Assembly (NCBI GenBank): GCA_002724925.1
Contig: PBQA01000016.1
Coordinates: forward strand, 62,001-126,000
DNA length: 64,000 nt
Direction of reading: 5' to 3'
From: Oceanospirillaceae bacterium
GTDB lineage: Bacteria > Pseudomonadota > Gammaproteobacteria > Pseudomonadales > Oceanobacteraceae
Part shown: piece by piece, positions 30,826 to 40,506 of the stretch
Position numbering within the stretch: the first letter of the stretch is position 1
Layout: each line of letters opens with the position of its first letter
Notes under the pieces: model-generated
What the model saw: only the letters and a program-made list of their open reading frames with translations
Database searches by the model: none
What the model was told of the DNA's origin: nothing
Translations under genes and position numbers: made by a program

Positions 30826-33800
30826 GGTGTTTCACTCCCAATACTGGACTCACCAGTATTATCTTGTGACTTCGGAGATTGAGCATCCAGGCGCTCGGAG
30901 CACATGGCATGAACGTCAGCAAAACGGAACGATGTTATGCAACGCTTAAGTTCTCTGATGAAATCAGGATCAAGCTGTTCCTGCTCACAGACATCAATCA
31001 GGCTTTCCAGCCCGGCCACATAACCCAGTTGCGAAAATGACATAAATTCACGTAATCGTGCGTCGCTGACGGGAGCGACGCCCCCCTGTTCTGCCACCGC
31101 CTGAGCGCTGCCTTCATAAACCCAGCTGAGATCCAGTTGGCGCGCAATTTTATCGAGTAACACCTGATCCTTCATGGGTTTAATCAGATAGTCATCGTTT
31201 AAACGAAGGCCGGGTTCAGAAAGTGCGCCGTTACCTTCTGCTGATACCCGATCTTCCGCATCCGCTGACACCATAATAACAGGTGCAGAAAAACCATCGC
31301 TACGGAGCTTCTGTAACAAGGTCCAGCCGTTGCGCCCCGGCATGGAAATATCCAGCAATAACAGGTCAATACGCGCTTCGCTCAGTACAGCTTCGCACTC
31401 ATCGGCGTCCGAAGCTTCGAGAACGGTAAAACCCAGTGGCGATAAGGTTTCACTGATAAGTCCGCGATGCGATGGTTCATCATCGACAGTGAGTACGACT
31501 CTTCTATCGCCTTCATATCCTATGATTTTCTGAGCCGGAGCCACAGGTTTGTCCGTCAGGTGAGCTTTTCTCTCAATACTGGAAAGCATCATAGTCAGAC
31601 GAAAAGTACTGCCCGAACCCGGAGCACTTTTCAGTGTGATTTCACCGCCCATAATATCAGCCAGCAGCTGGCTGATCGTCAGTCCCAGACCCGTGCCCGG
31701 CTGTTGTGGATGTCCGGGTTTACGAATACGTTCAAATGGCTGGAATATCTTTTTATGCTCTTCAGCACTGATCCCCGGGCCAGTGTCTTTCACTGTGAAC
31801 TCAGCAACCTGACTGCGATATTTTACGCTCAGGGTAACACCGCCAGACTCTGTATATTTCACGGCATTCGATAACAGATTAGTAAGAATCTGGCGCAGGT
31901 GTTTTTCGTCGGTGCGTACCATATCTGGTAAGTAGGCTGGTGCATCGTAGGTAAACGTAATTCCCTTAGCCACCGACTGCAGACGAAACATTTCGGCCAG
32001 GTCATTCAGCAAGCGCTTCAGGTTGACCTCATCACGGCGGATCTCAAGTCGCCCGGCCTCAATACGGGAAAGATCCAGCAGGCCTTCAATCAGGTCGGCA
32101 AGATACTCGCCGCTGCTACGGATCAGATTAACCTGACGCTGCTGCTTCTCACTGAGGCCATCACTTCTTTCGAGTAATTGTGCGTACCCCAGTACTGAAT
32201 TCAATGGGCTACGTAGCTCATGACTGATGCCCCCCAGATAGCGACTTTTTGCCTGATTAGCGGCTTCTGCCAGCTCTTTCGCCTGCTGCAGCGCACGGTC
32301 TGTTTCTTCGTGAGCGGTAATTTCCTGCGACAGCAGATCCGTTTGTTTTGTGGCTTCGTCGAGAGCCAGTTCCCGACTCTCATTAGCGAGTACAAATAAC
32401 CAGATGAGAACACCGACAATAATCATCAACAACACATACACCTGCAACAGACTACTGCCGAGCAAAGCTTGCATACTGTTATCAGACGGCGCCTGCATAT
32501 ATACCAACCAGAACAACAGCCCCACAATGCCGCCAATAATGGTCAACAGACCTGAGAACTGAAGAATACGAGGATTAAGACGATGCACTAAGCGGTCTGG
32601 AAGTATGGTCGTCAGCGTCGCGGCAATCTGATCACTGAAGCGTGCGTTGTCTTTGCACTGATCATGACAACGAGATTCAAGAGTGCAGCACAAGGAGCAT
32701 ATATGTCCGTTGTAGGCTGGGCAAACGGCAATGTCTTCGCGGTCAAATTCGTTCTCGCAGACAATACAGGTTAGCTGCTCGGTCGCTGGCGACAGTGGAA
32801 TAATCTCACGTGCAAGATAGTACTTGCCTCCGGTAATCAGAGCGATAAACGGTGCCAGAAAGAACGCAGTAAATAGCGAAATAAACGAAGACATCGCCTG
32901 TGCCGTCTCTCCCCAGATACCGGTGAACGACAGTATCCCGCACAAAGACGCGAGCACCATCGCGCCAAAGCCCACAGGATTAATGTCGTAGAGATACGCC
33001 CGCTTAAACTCAATATGCTTAGGGCTCAGGCCTAACGGTTTATTAATCACCAGGTCAGCAACGAGCGCACCGACCCAAGCCACAGCGACATTCGAATAAA
33101 TACCCAGAATATGTTCGAGTGATTCGTACACACCCAGTGCCATGACCAGAATAGCGATCATAACGTTGAAGAATAACCAGACCACACGACCTGGGTGACT
33201 GTGAGTCAGGCGCGAAAAGAAATTCGACCAGGCGATTGAGCCCGCATAGGCATTGGTCACGTTAATTTTCACCTGACAGAGCACCACGAAAATACCCGTC
33301 AGAGCCATCACCGCCAGCGGTGAATCGGTCAGATAGCTGAACGCAACAGCGTACATGTGGGTCGGGTCACCCGCCTCGTCATAACCAAGCCCATGACTGA
33401 GTGCCAGCACGACCAGAAACGATCCGGCCATGATTTTAATGGCCCCCATCAGAATCCAGCCCGGCCCGCCAATGATCAAGGCCGTCCACCAGCGTAGTCG
33501 CTGACCCGGTTTCGGCTCTGGTAAAAAACGCAGGAAGTCGACCTGCTCACCTATTTGGGCAATCAATGAAAAGATGACGGCGGATGCAGCACCAAAATAG
33601 ATCAGACTGACGCCGCTGCCCTGTGACGGTGCAACCGGTGATTCAAAGTTCATCCAGTCGCTGATGGCCTGAGTTTCCTGCCACAGAATAAACACGAACG
33701 GCGTCAGCTGCAGCAGAAACCACAGCGGTTGCGTCCATAACTGAAAACGGGAAATCAGGGTAATCCCGTGAGTCACCAGCGGAATCACAATCAAAGCACT

Positions 33801-34262
33801 GATCAGATAGCCCAGCCATAAGGGTACAGAAAAGAGAATATCCATGGCCGACGCCATGATAGCGGCCTCGAGCGCCATGAAGATAAAGGTAAACGACGCG
33901 TAGATCAGCGAGGTGACGGTCGAGCCGATATAGCCGAACCCGGCTCCCCGACTGAGCAGATCAATGTCGACCCCATAGCGCGCAGCGTAATAGCTGATGG
34001 GAATCGCCGTCAGAAAGATGATCGCAGAGACCACCATGGTCGCCAAAAGCGCAGCATGAACGCCATAGACCAGTGTGATGGCAGCCCCGATGGCCTCCAG
34101 CGCCAGAAACGAGATGGCGCCCAGTGCGGTATTGGATACCCGCGCTGATGACCAGCGGCGAGCGTTCTTACCCGTAAACCGAAGTGCAAAGTCTTCGAGT
34201 GTCTGGTTGGCAACCCAGCGATTGTAGTTACGACGGGTAGTCAGTAGTTGAGGGTTTGCCAT
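30822..34262 (-). CDS. NCS1-type transporter domain fused to Cys-rich region and hybrid histidine kinase with receiver
   Basis: Residues ~1-490 multi-TM cytosine/purine permease-like; Cys cluster ~499-536; HisKA (GGISHELRSPLNSVLGYAQLL); HATPase (GTGLGLTISQLL); REC (VLTVDDEPSHRG, LLLDISMPGRNG). ATGA overlap with the response regulator. Confidence 0.9.
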   Translation of the reverse strand: MANPQLLTTRRNYNRWVANQTLEDFALRFTGKNARRWSSARVSNTALGAISFLALEAIGAAITLVYGVHAALLATMVVSAIIFLTAIPISYYAARYGVDIDLLSRGAGFGYIGSTVTSLIYASFTFIFMALEAAIMASAMDILFSVPLWLGYLISALIVIPLVTHGITLISRFQLWTQPLWFLLQLTPFVFILWQETQAISDWMNFESPVAPSQGSGVSLIYFGAASAVIFSLIAQIGEQVDFLRFLPEPKPGQRLRWWTALIIGGPGWILMGAIKIMAGSFLVVLALSHGLGYDEAGDPTHMYAVAFSYLTDSPLAVMALTGIFVVLCQVKINVTNAYAGSIAWSNFFSRLTHSHPGRVVWLFFNVMIAILVMALGVYESLEHILGIYSNVAVAWVGALVADLVINKPLGLSPKHIEFKRAYLYDINPVGFGAMVLASLCGILSFTGIWGETAQAMSSFISLFTAFFLAPFIALITGGKYYLAREIIPLSPATEQLTCIVCENEFDREDIAVCPAYNGHICSLCCTLESRCHDQCKDNARFSDQIAATLTTILPDRLVHRLNPRILQFSGLLTIIGGIVGLLFWLVYMQAPSDNSMQALLGSSLLQVYVLLMIIVGVLIWLFVLANESRELALDEATKQTDLLSQEITAHEETDRALQQAKELAEAANQAKSRYLGGISHELRSPLNSVLGYAQLLERSDGLSEKQQRQVNLIRSSGEYLADLIEGLLDLSRIEAGRLEIRRDEVNLKRLLNDLAEMFRLQSVAKGITFTYDAPAYLPDMVRTDEKHLRQILTNLLSNAVKYTESGGVTLSVKYRSQVAEFTVKDTGPGISAEEHKKIFQPFERIRKPGHPQQPGTGLGLTISQLLADIMGGEITLKSAPGSGSTFRLTMMLSSIERKAHLTDKPVAPAQKIIGYEGDRRVVLTVDDEPSHRGLISETLSPLGFTVLEASDADECEAVLSEARIDLLLLDISMPGRNGWTLLQKLRSDGFSAPVIMVSADAEDRVSAEGNGALSEPGLRLNDDYLIKPMKDQVLLDKIARQLDLSWVYEGSAQAVAEQGGVAPVSDARLREFMSFSQLGYVAGLESLIDVCEQEQLDPDFIRELKRCITSFRFADVHAMCSERLDAQSPKSQDNTGESSIGSETP

Positions 34263-34277
34263 CCGGTCTCCAGGAAG

Positions 34278-34331
34278 TCTGCTGTCGCGTCCATAAATCT
34301 TCTATCGCGTTTGTAAAATCTGTTATCGCAT
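34278..34331. repeat. Three imperfect 13-bp direct repeats spaced 20 and 21 bp
   Basis: TCTGCTGTCGCGT (34278), TCTTCTATCGCGT (34298), TCTGTTATCGCAT (34319); consensus TCTKYTRTCGCRT. Confidence 0.7.
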
Positions 34332-34482
34332 CCTGGCGACTTATATTAATCATATCCCGTGCCAACTCGTATGCGTCAAATGACGTACCCCGGTGGAGCG
34401 TTCAACGAATGTTCTGACACTGTCTCTACAGGCAATCTGAAAAGGTCACAGCAACCACAAACTACCTAAGTGAGGCCTGACT

Positions 34483-35739
34483 ATGCGACTACCATCCTTT
34501 GAAAACACAGCGCTTGCACGGCGCGGTTTTCTGAAAAACTTACTCGCAATACCCGCCGCCCTGATGCTTGCACATACAAGCGTTCCAGCGTTGGCAGACG
34601 AAGCGAACACCACCGGTCTGGCAGTAACGGACGATACCGTTAAAGTCGGTATTCTGCACTCTGTTACTGGCACCATGGCGATCAGTGAAACCGGTTCAGT
34701 ACAGGCAGAGAAGCTTGCGATTGAACAGATCAACGCCATGGGCGGTGTGCTTGGCCGCAAGATTGAATACATTCAGGAAGACGGCGCCAGCGACTGGCCG
34801 ACCTTTGCTGAGAAATCCAAGAAGCTCCTGGTTCAGGATAAAGTCGCGGCCGTCTTCGGTTGCTGGACTTCAGCCTCACGTAAAGCTGCTCTTCCAGTTT
34901 TTGAGCAGTATAACGGCATGCTCTACTACCCAACCTTCTACGAAGGTCTGGAACAGTCACCTAACGTGATCTACACCGGTCAGGAAGCGACTCAGCAGAT
35001 TCTTGAAGGTCTGGACTGGGCGGCTCGTGAAAAAGGTGCGAAGAAATTCTACCTGCTGGGTTCTGACTACATCTGGCCACGTACGTCCAACAAAATTGCC
35101 CGCAAGCACATCGAAAACGTACTGGGTTCAAAAGTGGTGGGTGAAGAGTACTACCCACTGGGTCACACTCAGTTCAACTCTGTGATCAACAAAATCAAGC
35201 TGAAAAAGCCTGACGTTGTATTCATCTCAGTGGTGGGCGGTTCCAACGTTGCCTTCTATAAGCAGCTGAAAGCGGCCGGTATCGACATGGGCAAAGAGAA
35301 GCCGCTGTTCCTGACCATCTCAGTCACCGAGGATGAAATCCTTGGTATTGGCGGTGAGAACATTGAAGGCATTTACGCTTCAATGAAGTACTTCCAGTCT
35401 CTGCCTAACGAAAACAATCAGGCGTTTGTAAAAGCGTTCAAAGAACGCTGGGGTGACGACATCGTGATCGGTGACGTAACTCAGGCAGCTTACCTTGGCC
35501 CATGGTTGTGGAAAGCAGCGGTCGAAAAAGCCGGTTCTTTTGACATCGATAAAGTTCGTGAAGCCTCTCCTGGTATCGAGCTGACAACAGCGCCAGAAGG
35601 TTACGTCCGTGTTCATAAAAACCACCACCTCTGGTCGAAAACCCGCATCGGTCTGGCTGAACCAGATGGCCAGTACAAAGTGGTTTATGAAAGTGATGAC
35701 CTGATCGAGCCTGATCCATTCCCTGAGGGTTACCAGTAA
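34483..35739 (+). CDS. urtA: Urea/short-chain amide ABC transporter substrate-binding protein (UrtA/FmdD-like)
   Basis: Leu/Ile/Val-binding-like family (KVGILHSVTGTMAISETGSVQAEKLAIEQINAMGGVLGRKIEYIQEDGASDWPTFAEK); followed by UrtBCDE-like genes. Confidence 0.9.
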   Translation: MRLPSFENTALARRGFLKNLLAIPAALMLAHTSVPALADEANTTGLAVTDDTVKVGILHSVTGTMAISETGSVQAEKLAIEQINAMGGVLGRKIEYIQEDGASDWPTFAEKSKKLLVQDKVAAVFGCWTSASRKAALPVFEQYNGMLYYPTFYEGLEQSPNVIYTGQEATQQILEGLDWAAREKGAKKFYLLGSDYIWPRTSNKIARKHIENVLGSKVVGEEYYPLGHTQFNSVINKIKLKKPDVVFISVVGGSNVAFYKQLKAAGIDMGKEKPLFLTISVTEDEILGIGGENIEGIYASMKYFQSLPNENNQAFVKAFKERWGDDIVIGDVTQAAYLGPWLWKAAVEKAGSFDIDKVREASPGIELTTAPEGYVRVHKNHHLWSKTRIGLAEPDGQYKVVYESDDLIEPDPFPEGYQ

Positions 35740-35845
35740 AACCCCACGCAATACCAAGGTTAATTAACTGACCTTTCCTTCCGGAAGCGGCCCGCACCAT
35801 TCACCGGGCCGCAACCGGGCTTCTGATCCACCGGGGAGAAACATC

Positions 35846-36772
35846 ATGTTTGCCGAATATTCTGCATCCGAGCTTACCTCCATTTTTGCTATGCAAGGGT
35901 TTGCCGGACTTATCCTGTTTTCTGTTTTTGTTCTGATGGCACTCGGCCTGGCGATTATTTTCGGCCAGATGGGTGTGATCAATATGGCACACGGCGAATT
36001 TATGATTCTCGGTGCTTACGTTACCTACATAATTTCAAATCTGTTTGCTGACTACCTGCCAGTGATTTACGACAGTTATTTCTTTGTCGCCATGATTGTT
36101 GCCTTTTTCGTGACGGCGGCTCTCGGGGCCTTTGTGGAATGGGCGATGATCCGTCATCTGTACCGTCGCCCACTTGATACCCTACTCGCCACCTGGGGTC
36201 TCAGCCTGATTCTTCAGCAGCTCTACCGCAGTGTGTTTGGTGCACGCGAAGTGGGTGTCACTCTGCCTGACTGGCTCATGGGATCGTACCCGGTAACCGA
36301 TCTTGTTGAGGTTCCCGTCAACGGCCTCTTTGTTATGGGCCTGACGATTGTTATTACCGTCGGCGTTGCATTAATGATGCAGAAATCCCGCTTGGGTAAA
36401 CAAACCCGTGCCGTTGTACAGAACCGTCCGATGGCTGCGGCTGTTGGGATTAATACCGAGAAAGTTGACCGCATGACATTTGCACTCGGCTGCGGCATTG
36501 CAGGTATCGCCGGTTCTGCCTTCACCATGATCGGTTCTACCGGTCCGACGTCTGGTCAGCTGTATATCGTTGATACCTTCCTTGTTGTTGTGTTCGGTGG
36601 TGCATCCAGCCTTCTGGGTACCGTCGCCTCGGCCTTCACCATCTCTCAGGCCCAGTCAACGATGGAGTTTTTCCTCAGCGGCTCAATGGCCAAAGTACTC
36701 ACCCTGCTGTTTGTGGTCGGCATTCTGATGCTTCGTCCTCAGGGTCTGTTCACTCTCAAAGTACGTCACTGA
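35846..36772 (+). CDS. urtB: Urea/amide ABC transporter permease (UrtB-like)
   Basis: Branched-chain-type permease; GQMGVINMAHGEFMILGAY. Confidence 0.9.
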   Translation: MFAEYSASELTSIFAMQGFAGLILFSVFVLMALGLAIIFGQMGVINMAHGEFMILGAYVTYIISNLFADYLPVIYDSYFFVAMIVAFFVTAALGAFVEWAMIRHLYRRPLDTLLATWGLSLILQQLYRSVFGAREVGVTLPDWLMGSYPVTDLVEVPVNGLFVMGLTIVITVGVALMMQKSRLGKQTRAVVQNRPMAAAVGINTEKVDRMTFALGCGIAGIAGSAFTMIGSTGPTSGQLYIVDTFLVVVFGGASSLLGTVASAFTISQAQSTMEFFLSGSMAKVLTLLFVVGILMLRPQGLFTLKVRH

Positions 36773-36787
36773 GCAGGAGTCTAATTG

Positions 36788-37975
36788 ATGAATAAATTTG
36801 CCGATTTTATTGCCCGCAATCAGTACAGCCACATGATCATTCTTGCAGTTCTACTGCTGGTGATCCTGCCGCTGTCGATGGATATCTTCCGCCTTAACCT
36901 GGTGGGTAAATATCTCACTTACGCCTTCGTTGCCCTCGGTCTGGTTCTTTGCTGGGGCTACGGTGGCATTCTCAGCCTCGGTCAGGGGGTATTCTTTGGC
37001 CTGGGCGGTTACTGCATGGCGATGTTCCTGAAACTGGAAGCCTCGTCACCTGAAAATACAGCGATTCAGTCTACTCCCGGCATTCCGGACTTTATGGACT
37101 GGAACCAGCTCACCGAACTGCCATGGTTCTGGGAACCCTTCCACAGCTTTGGCTTTACTCTGTTCGCTGTTATTGCTGTGCCCGCGGTCTTCGCTTTTAT
37201 CATTGCTGTTGCCATGTTCAAGCGTCGTGTCGGTGGTGTGTACTTCGCCATTATTACGCAGGCGGTTGCGGCCATCCTGACCATCCTGATTATCGGTCAG
37301 CAAGGTTACACCGGCGGTGTGAACGGTATTACTGACCTGCGCACACTGCATGGTTGGGATATCCGCACTGACGAAGCGAAATACATCCTCTACTACATCA
37401 ACGCGCTGCTGCTGTTTATCTGCCTGTTCGTTGCCGCTTTTGTGATTAAAAGCAAACTTGGTCGCTTATTGGTCGCGATGCGTGAAAGTGAAGAGCGTGT
37501 GCGTTTCTCTGGCTACGATGTTTCTGGCTTCAAGATCTTTATCTTCTGCCTCGCCGCTGCGATTTCAGCGATTGGCGGTGCCATGTTCACCCTGCAGGTT
37601 GGCTTTATGTCACCGACCTTCGTCGGCATCGTGCCTTCGATTGAAATGGTGATCTTCTGCGCACTGGGTGGTCGCCTGTCAATCCTGGGCGCGGTGTACG
37701 GCACCCTGTTGGTTAACTGGGCGAAAACCAGCTTCTCTGAATCCTTCCCTGAACTCTGGTTGTTTGCCATGGGTGCATTGTTCATCGGCGTAGTAATGGC
37801 CTTCCCGAATGGCCTGGCCGGTATTTACCAGCGGTATATCGAACCTCTGCTGCTGAAACTGAGCAAAAAGGACGATTCACCTTCGGCACCTACTCCTGCA
37901 GCGAAAGATGCTTCATCCGACAAAGCAGATAACAACGAAGAGACACTGACTTCTGAGGAGCGCAAACATGCTTGA
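36788..37975 (+). CDS. urtC: Urea/amide ABC transporter permease (UrtC-like)
   Basis: LivM-type permease (LCWGYGGILSLGQGVFFGLGGYCMAMFL). Confidence 0.9.
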   Translation: MNKFADFIARNQYSHMIILAVLLLVILPLSMDIFRLNLVGKYLTYAFVALGLVLCWGYGGILSLGQGVFFGLGGYCMAMFLKLEASSPENTAIQSTPGIPDFMDWNQLTELPWFWEPFHSFGFTLFAVIAVPAVFAFIIAVAMFKRRVGGVYFAIITQAVAAILTILIIGQQGYTGGVNGITDLRTLHGWDIRTDEAKYILYYINALLLFICLFVAAFVIKSKLGRLLVAMRESEERVRFSGYDVSGFKIFIFCLAAAISAIGGAMFTLQVGFMSPTFVGIVPSIEMVIFCALGGRLSILGAVYGTLLVNWAKTSFSESFPELWLFAMGALFIGVVMAFPNGLAGIYQRYIEPLLLKLSKKDDSPSAPTPAAKDASSDKADNNEETLTSEERKHA

Positions 37976-38732
37976 GTCAACGAAATCCATTCCGGCAAAA
38001 GACTTTGTCTTGAGCGTAGAAGGTCTGACTGTGTCCTTCGATGGTTTTAAAGCAGTGAACGATTTATCGCTGTACGTCGAAGAACAGGAAATCCGCGTCA
38101 TTATCGGCCCTAACGGGGCCGGTAAGACGACGGTACTGGATCTCATCTGCGGCCGTACCAAGGCCACTGAAGGTTCGATTAAATTTAAGGGTAAAGAATT
38201 AACCAAGCTGAACGAACACCAGATTGTTCACGCAGGCGTTGGTCGGAAATTCCAGAACCCATCCATTTATGAAGACCTGACGGTATTCGAAAACCTTGAA
38301 CTGTCGTTCCCGCGTGGACGCAACGTCTGGGGTGCCCTCTTCTTCCGTCGCGATAAAGAGGTCGTCGACAAAGTAAAAGAAATCGCTGACATGATTTTCC
38401 TTGGCGACAAACTCGATACCTCAGCGGATCTGCTGTCACACGGTCAGAAGCAATGGCTGGAAATTGGCATGCTGCTGATTCAGGACCCTGAACTCCTGAT
38501 GCTGGATGAGCCGGTTGCTGGTATGTCGGTCTCTGAACGTAAACAAACCGCAGACCTGCTACACCGAATTACTAAAGACCGCTCAGTACTTGTGATTGAA
38601 CACGATATGCAATTCGTTGCCGACATCGCCGACCGGGTGACTGTGCTTCACCAGGGCAAGGTTTTATCTGAAGGCTCAATGGATCGGGTGCAGTCTGACC
38701 CGAAAGTCGTTGAAGTTTATCTCGGTCACTAA
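37968..38732 (+). CDS. urtD: Urea/amide ABC transporter ATP-binding protein (UrtD-like)
   Basis: Walker A GPNGAGKTT, Walker B LLMLDEPVAGMS; 8-bp overlap with urtC. Confidence 0.92.
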   Translation: MLESTKSIPAKDFVLSVEGLTVSFDGFKAVNDLSLYVEEQEIRVIIGPNGAGKTTVLDLICGRTKATEGSIKFKGKELTKLNEHQIVHAGVGRKFQNPSIYEDLTVFENLELSFPRGRNVWGALFFRRDKEVVDKVKEIADMIFLGDKLDTSADLLSHGQKQWLEIGMLLIQDPELLMLDEPVAGMSVSERKQTADLLHRITKDRSVLVIEHDMQFVADIADRVTVLHQGKVLSEGSMDRVQSDPKVVEVYLGH

Positions 38733-38743
38733 GGAGGCCTGCC

Positions 38744-39433
38744 ATGCTGCAATTAAACGATTACTCAGTGGCCTACGGCCAGAGCACCATCATTGATGGT
38801 ATGAACCTGACCCTTAAAGAGAACGAAATCATTGCCATCCTCGGTCGTAATGGCATGGGCAAAACCACATTGATGAAATCCCTGATTGGCATGATTCCAA
38901 GTAAGGGAGGCACGGTTAAATTAGCCGACAAAGAACTGTCGCCATTAAAGAGTCACGAGCGCGTCAGTGCTGGTCTGGCCTTCGTGCCGCAGGGCCGGAT
39001 GATTTTCTCCACCATGACCGTAGAAGAAAACATCGAAACCGGACTGACCAGCACCGGTGAACGTCACATTCCATCCGATCTCTACAGCATCTTCCCGGTG
39101 CTGGATGAAATGAAACATCGTCGGGGTGGAAATCTGTCGGGCGGTCAACAGCAACAGCTAGCCATAGCGCGTGCGTTAGCGAGTAACCCTGATGTCCTTA
39201 TTCTGGATGAACCCACCGAGGGTATTCAGCCCAGCATTATCAAAGATATGGCCAAAACGCTGAAAGAGATACGCACTCAGCGTGGCTTATCGATTCTGGT
39301 TTCCGAACAGGTGCTCAGTTTTGCACTGGATGTCGCTGACCGGATTCTGGTGATTGAAAAAGGAAAAATTGTACTGGACGTACCGGTCGAAGAAGCCGAC
39401 CAGGAAACCATTTCAAAATACCTTTCTGTTTAA
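38744..39433 (+). CDS. urtE: Urea/amide ABC transporter ATP-binding protein (UrtE-like)
   Basis: GRNGMGKTTLMKSL, LSGGQQQQLAIARAL, LILDEPTEGIQPS. Confidence 0.92.
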   Translation: MLQLNDYSVAYGQSTIIDGMNLTLKENEIIAILGRNGMGKTTLMKSLIGMIPSKGGTVKLADKELSPLKSHERVSAGLAFVPQGRMIFSTMTVEENIETGLTSTGERHIPSDLYSIFPVLDEMKHRRGGNLSGGQQQQLAIARALASNPDVLILDEPTEGIQPSIIKDMAKTLKEIRTQRGLSILVSEQVLSFALDVADRILVIEKGKIVLDVPVEEADQETISKYLSV

Positions 39434-39445
39434 GCGGAGAACATT

Positions 39446-40492
39446 ATGCGTCACGGTGATATTTCCAGTAGCCCAGATACCGTTGGTGTTGCAGTCGTTA
39501 ATTATAAAATGCCACGTCTTCACAGCAAAGCTGAAGTCCTCGACAACGCGCGCAAAATAGCCGACATGATCAAGGGCATGAAAGTCGGACTACCAGGCAT
39601 GGATCTGGTGGTATTCCCAGAGTATTCAACAATGGGAATCATGTACGACGAAGAGGAAATGTACGCCACTGCTGCCACTATCCCGGGTGATGAAACGGAC
39701 ATCTTCGCAGCTGCATGCAAAGAGGCCGATACCTGGGGAATTTTTTCACTAACGGGCGAACAGCACGAAGAACACCCGAATAAAGCGCCCTACAACACGT
39801 TAGTCCTGATCAATAACGAAGGCGAAATCGTTCAGAAATATCGTAAGTGCATTCCGTGGTGCCCGATTGAAGGCTGGTATCCGGGCGACCGCACTTATGT
39901 GAGTGAAGGTCCGAAAGGATTAAAAATCAGCCTGATTATCTGTGACGACGGAAACTATCCGGAAATCTGGCGCGACTGTGCCATGAAAGGCGCCGAACTG
40001 ATTGTTCGTTGTCAGGGTTATATGTACCCAGCCAAAGAACAGCAGATCATGATGGCGAAGACCATGGCGTGGGCCAACAACTGCTACGTGGCCGTCGCCA
40101 ATGCGACGGGCTTCGATGGTGTGTATTCGTATTTTGGTCACTCTGCACTCATCGGTTTTGACGGCCGCACACTCGGCGAATGTGGTGAAGAAGACATGGG
40201 AGTCCAGTATGCCCAATTGTCAGTCTCACAGATTCGCGATGCCCGCAAAAATGATCAGTCGCAGAACCATTTATTCAAACTTCTGCACCGAGGTTACAGC
40301 GGCGTACACGCGTCCGGCGACGGTGATAAAGGCATCGCAGACTGTCCATTTGAGTTCTACCGTACCTGGGTGACCGACGCAGAAAAAGCGCAGGCCGATG
40401 TTGAAGCCATGACCCGTACAACGGTCGGCGTTGCCGACTGTCCGGTGGGGAATTTACCGGTCGAAGAACGTCCAATGGAGGCTGGCGAGTAA
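39446..40492 (+). CDS. amiE: Aliphatic amidase
   Basis: Strong resemblance to Pseudomonas AmiE from the N-terminus ([42 protein letters not shown]); nitrilase-fold E-K-C residues ([28 protein letters not shown]). Confidence 0.95.
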   Translation: MRHGDISSSPDTVGVAVVNYKMPRLHSKAEVLDNARKIADMIKGMKVGLPGMDLVVFPEYSTMGIMYDEEEMYATAATIPGDETDIFAAACKEADTWGIFSLTGEQHEEHPNKAPYNTLVLINNEGEIVQKYRKCIPWCPIEGWYPGDRTYVSEGPKGLKISLIICDDGNYPEIWRDCAMKGAELIVRCQGYMYPAKEQQIMMAKTMAWANNCYVAVANATGFDGVYSYFGHSALIGFDGRTLGECGEEDMGVQYAQLSVSQIRDARKNDQSQNHLFKLLHRGYSGVHASGDGDKGIADCPFEFYRTWVTDAEKAQADVEAMTRTTVGVADCPVGNLPVEERPMEAGE

Positions 40493-40506
40493 TCGCCTGA
40501 TAACCG

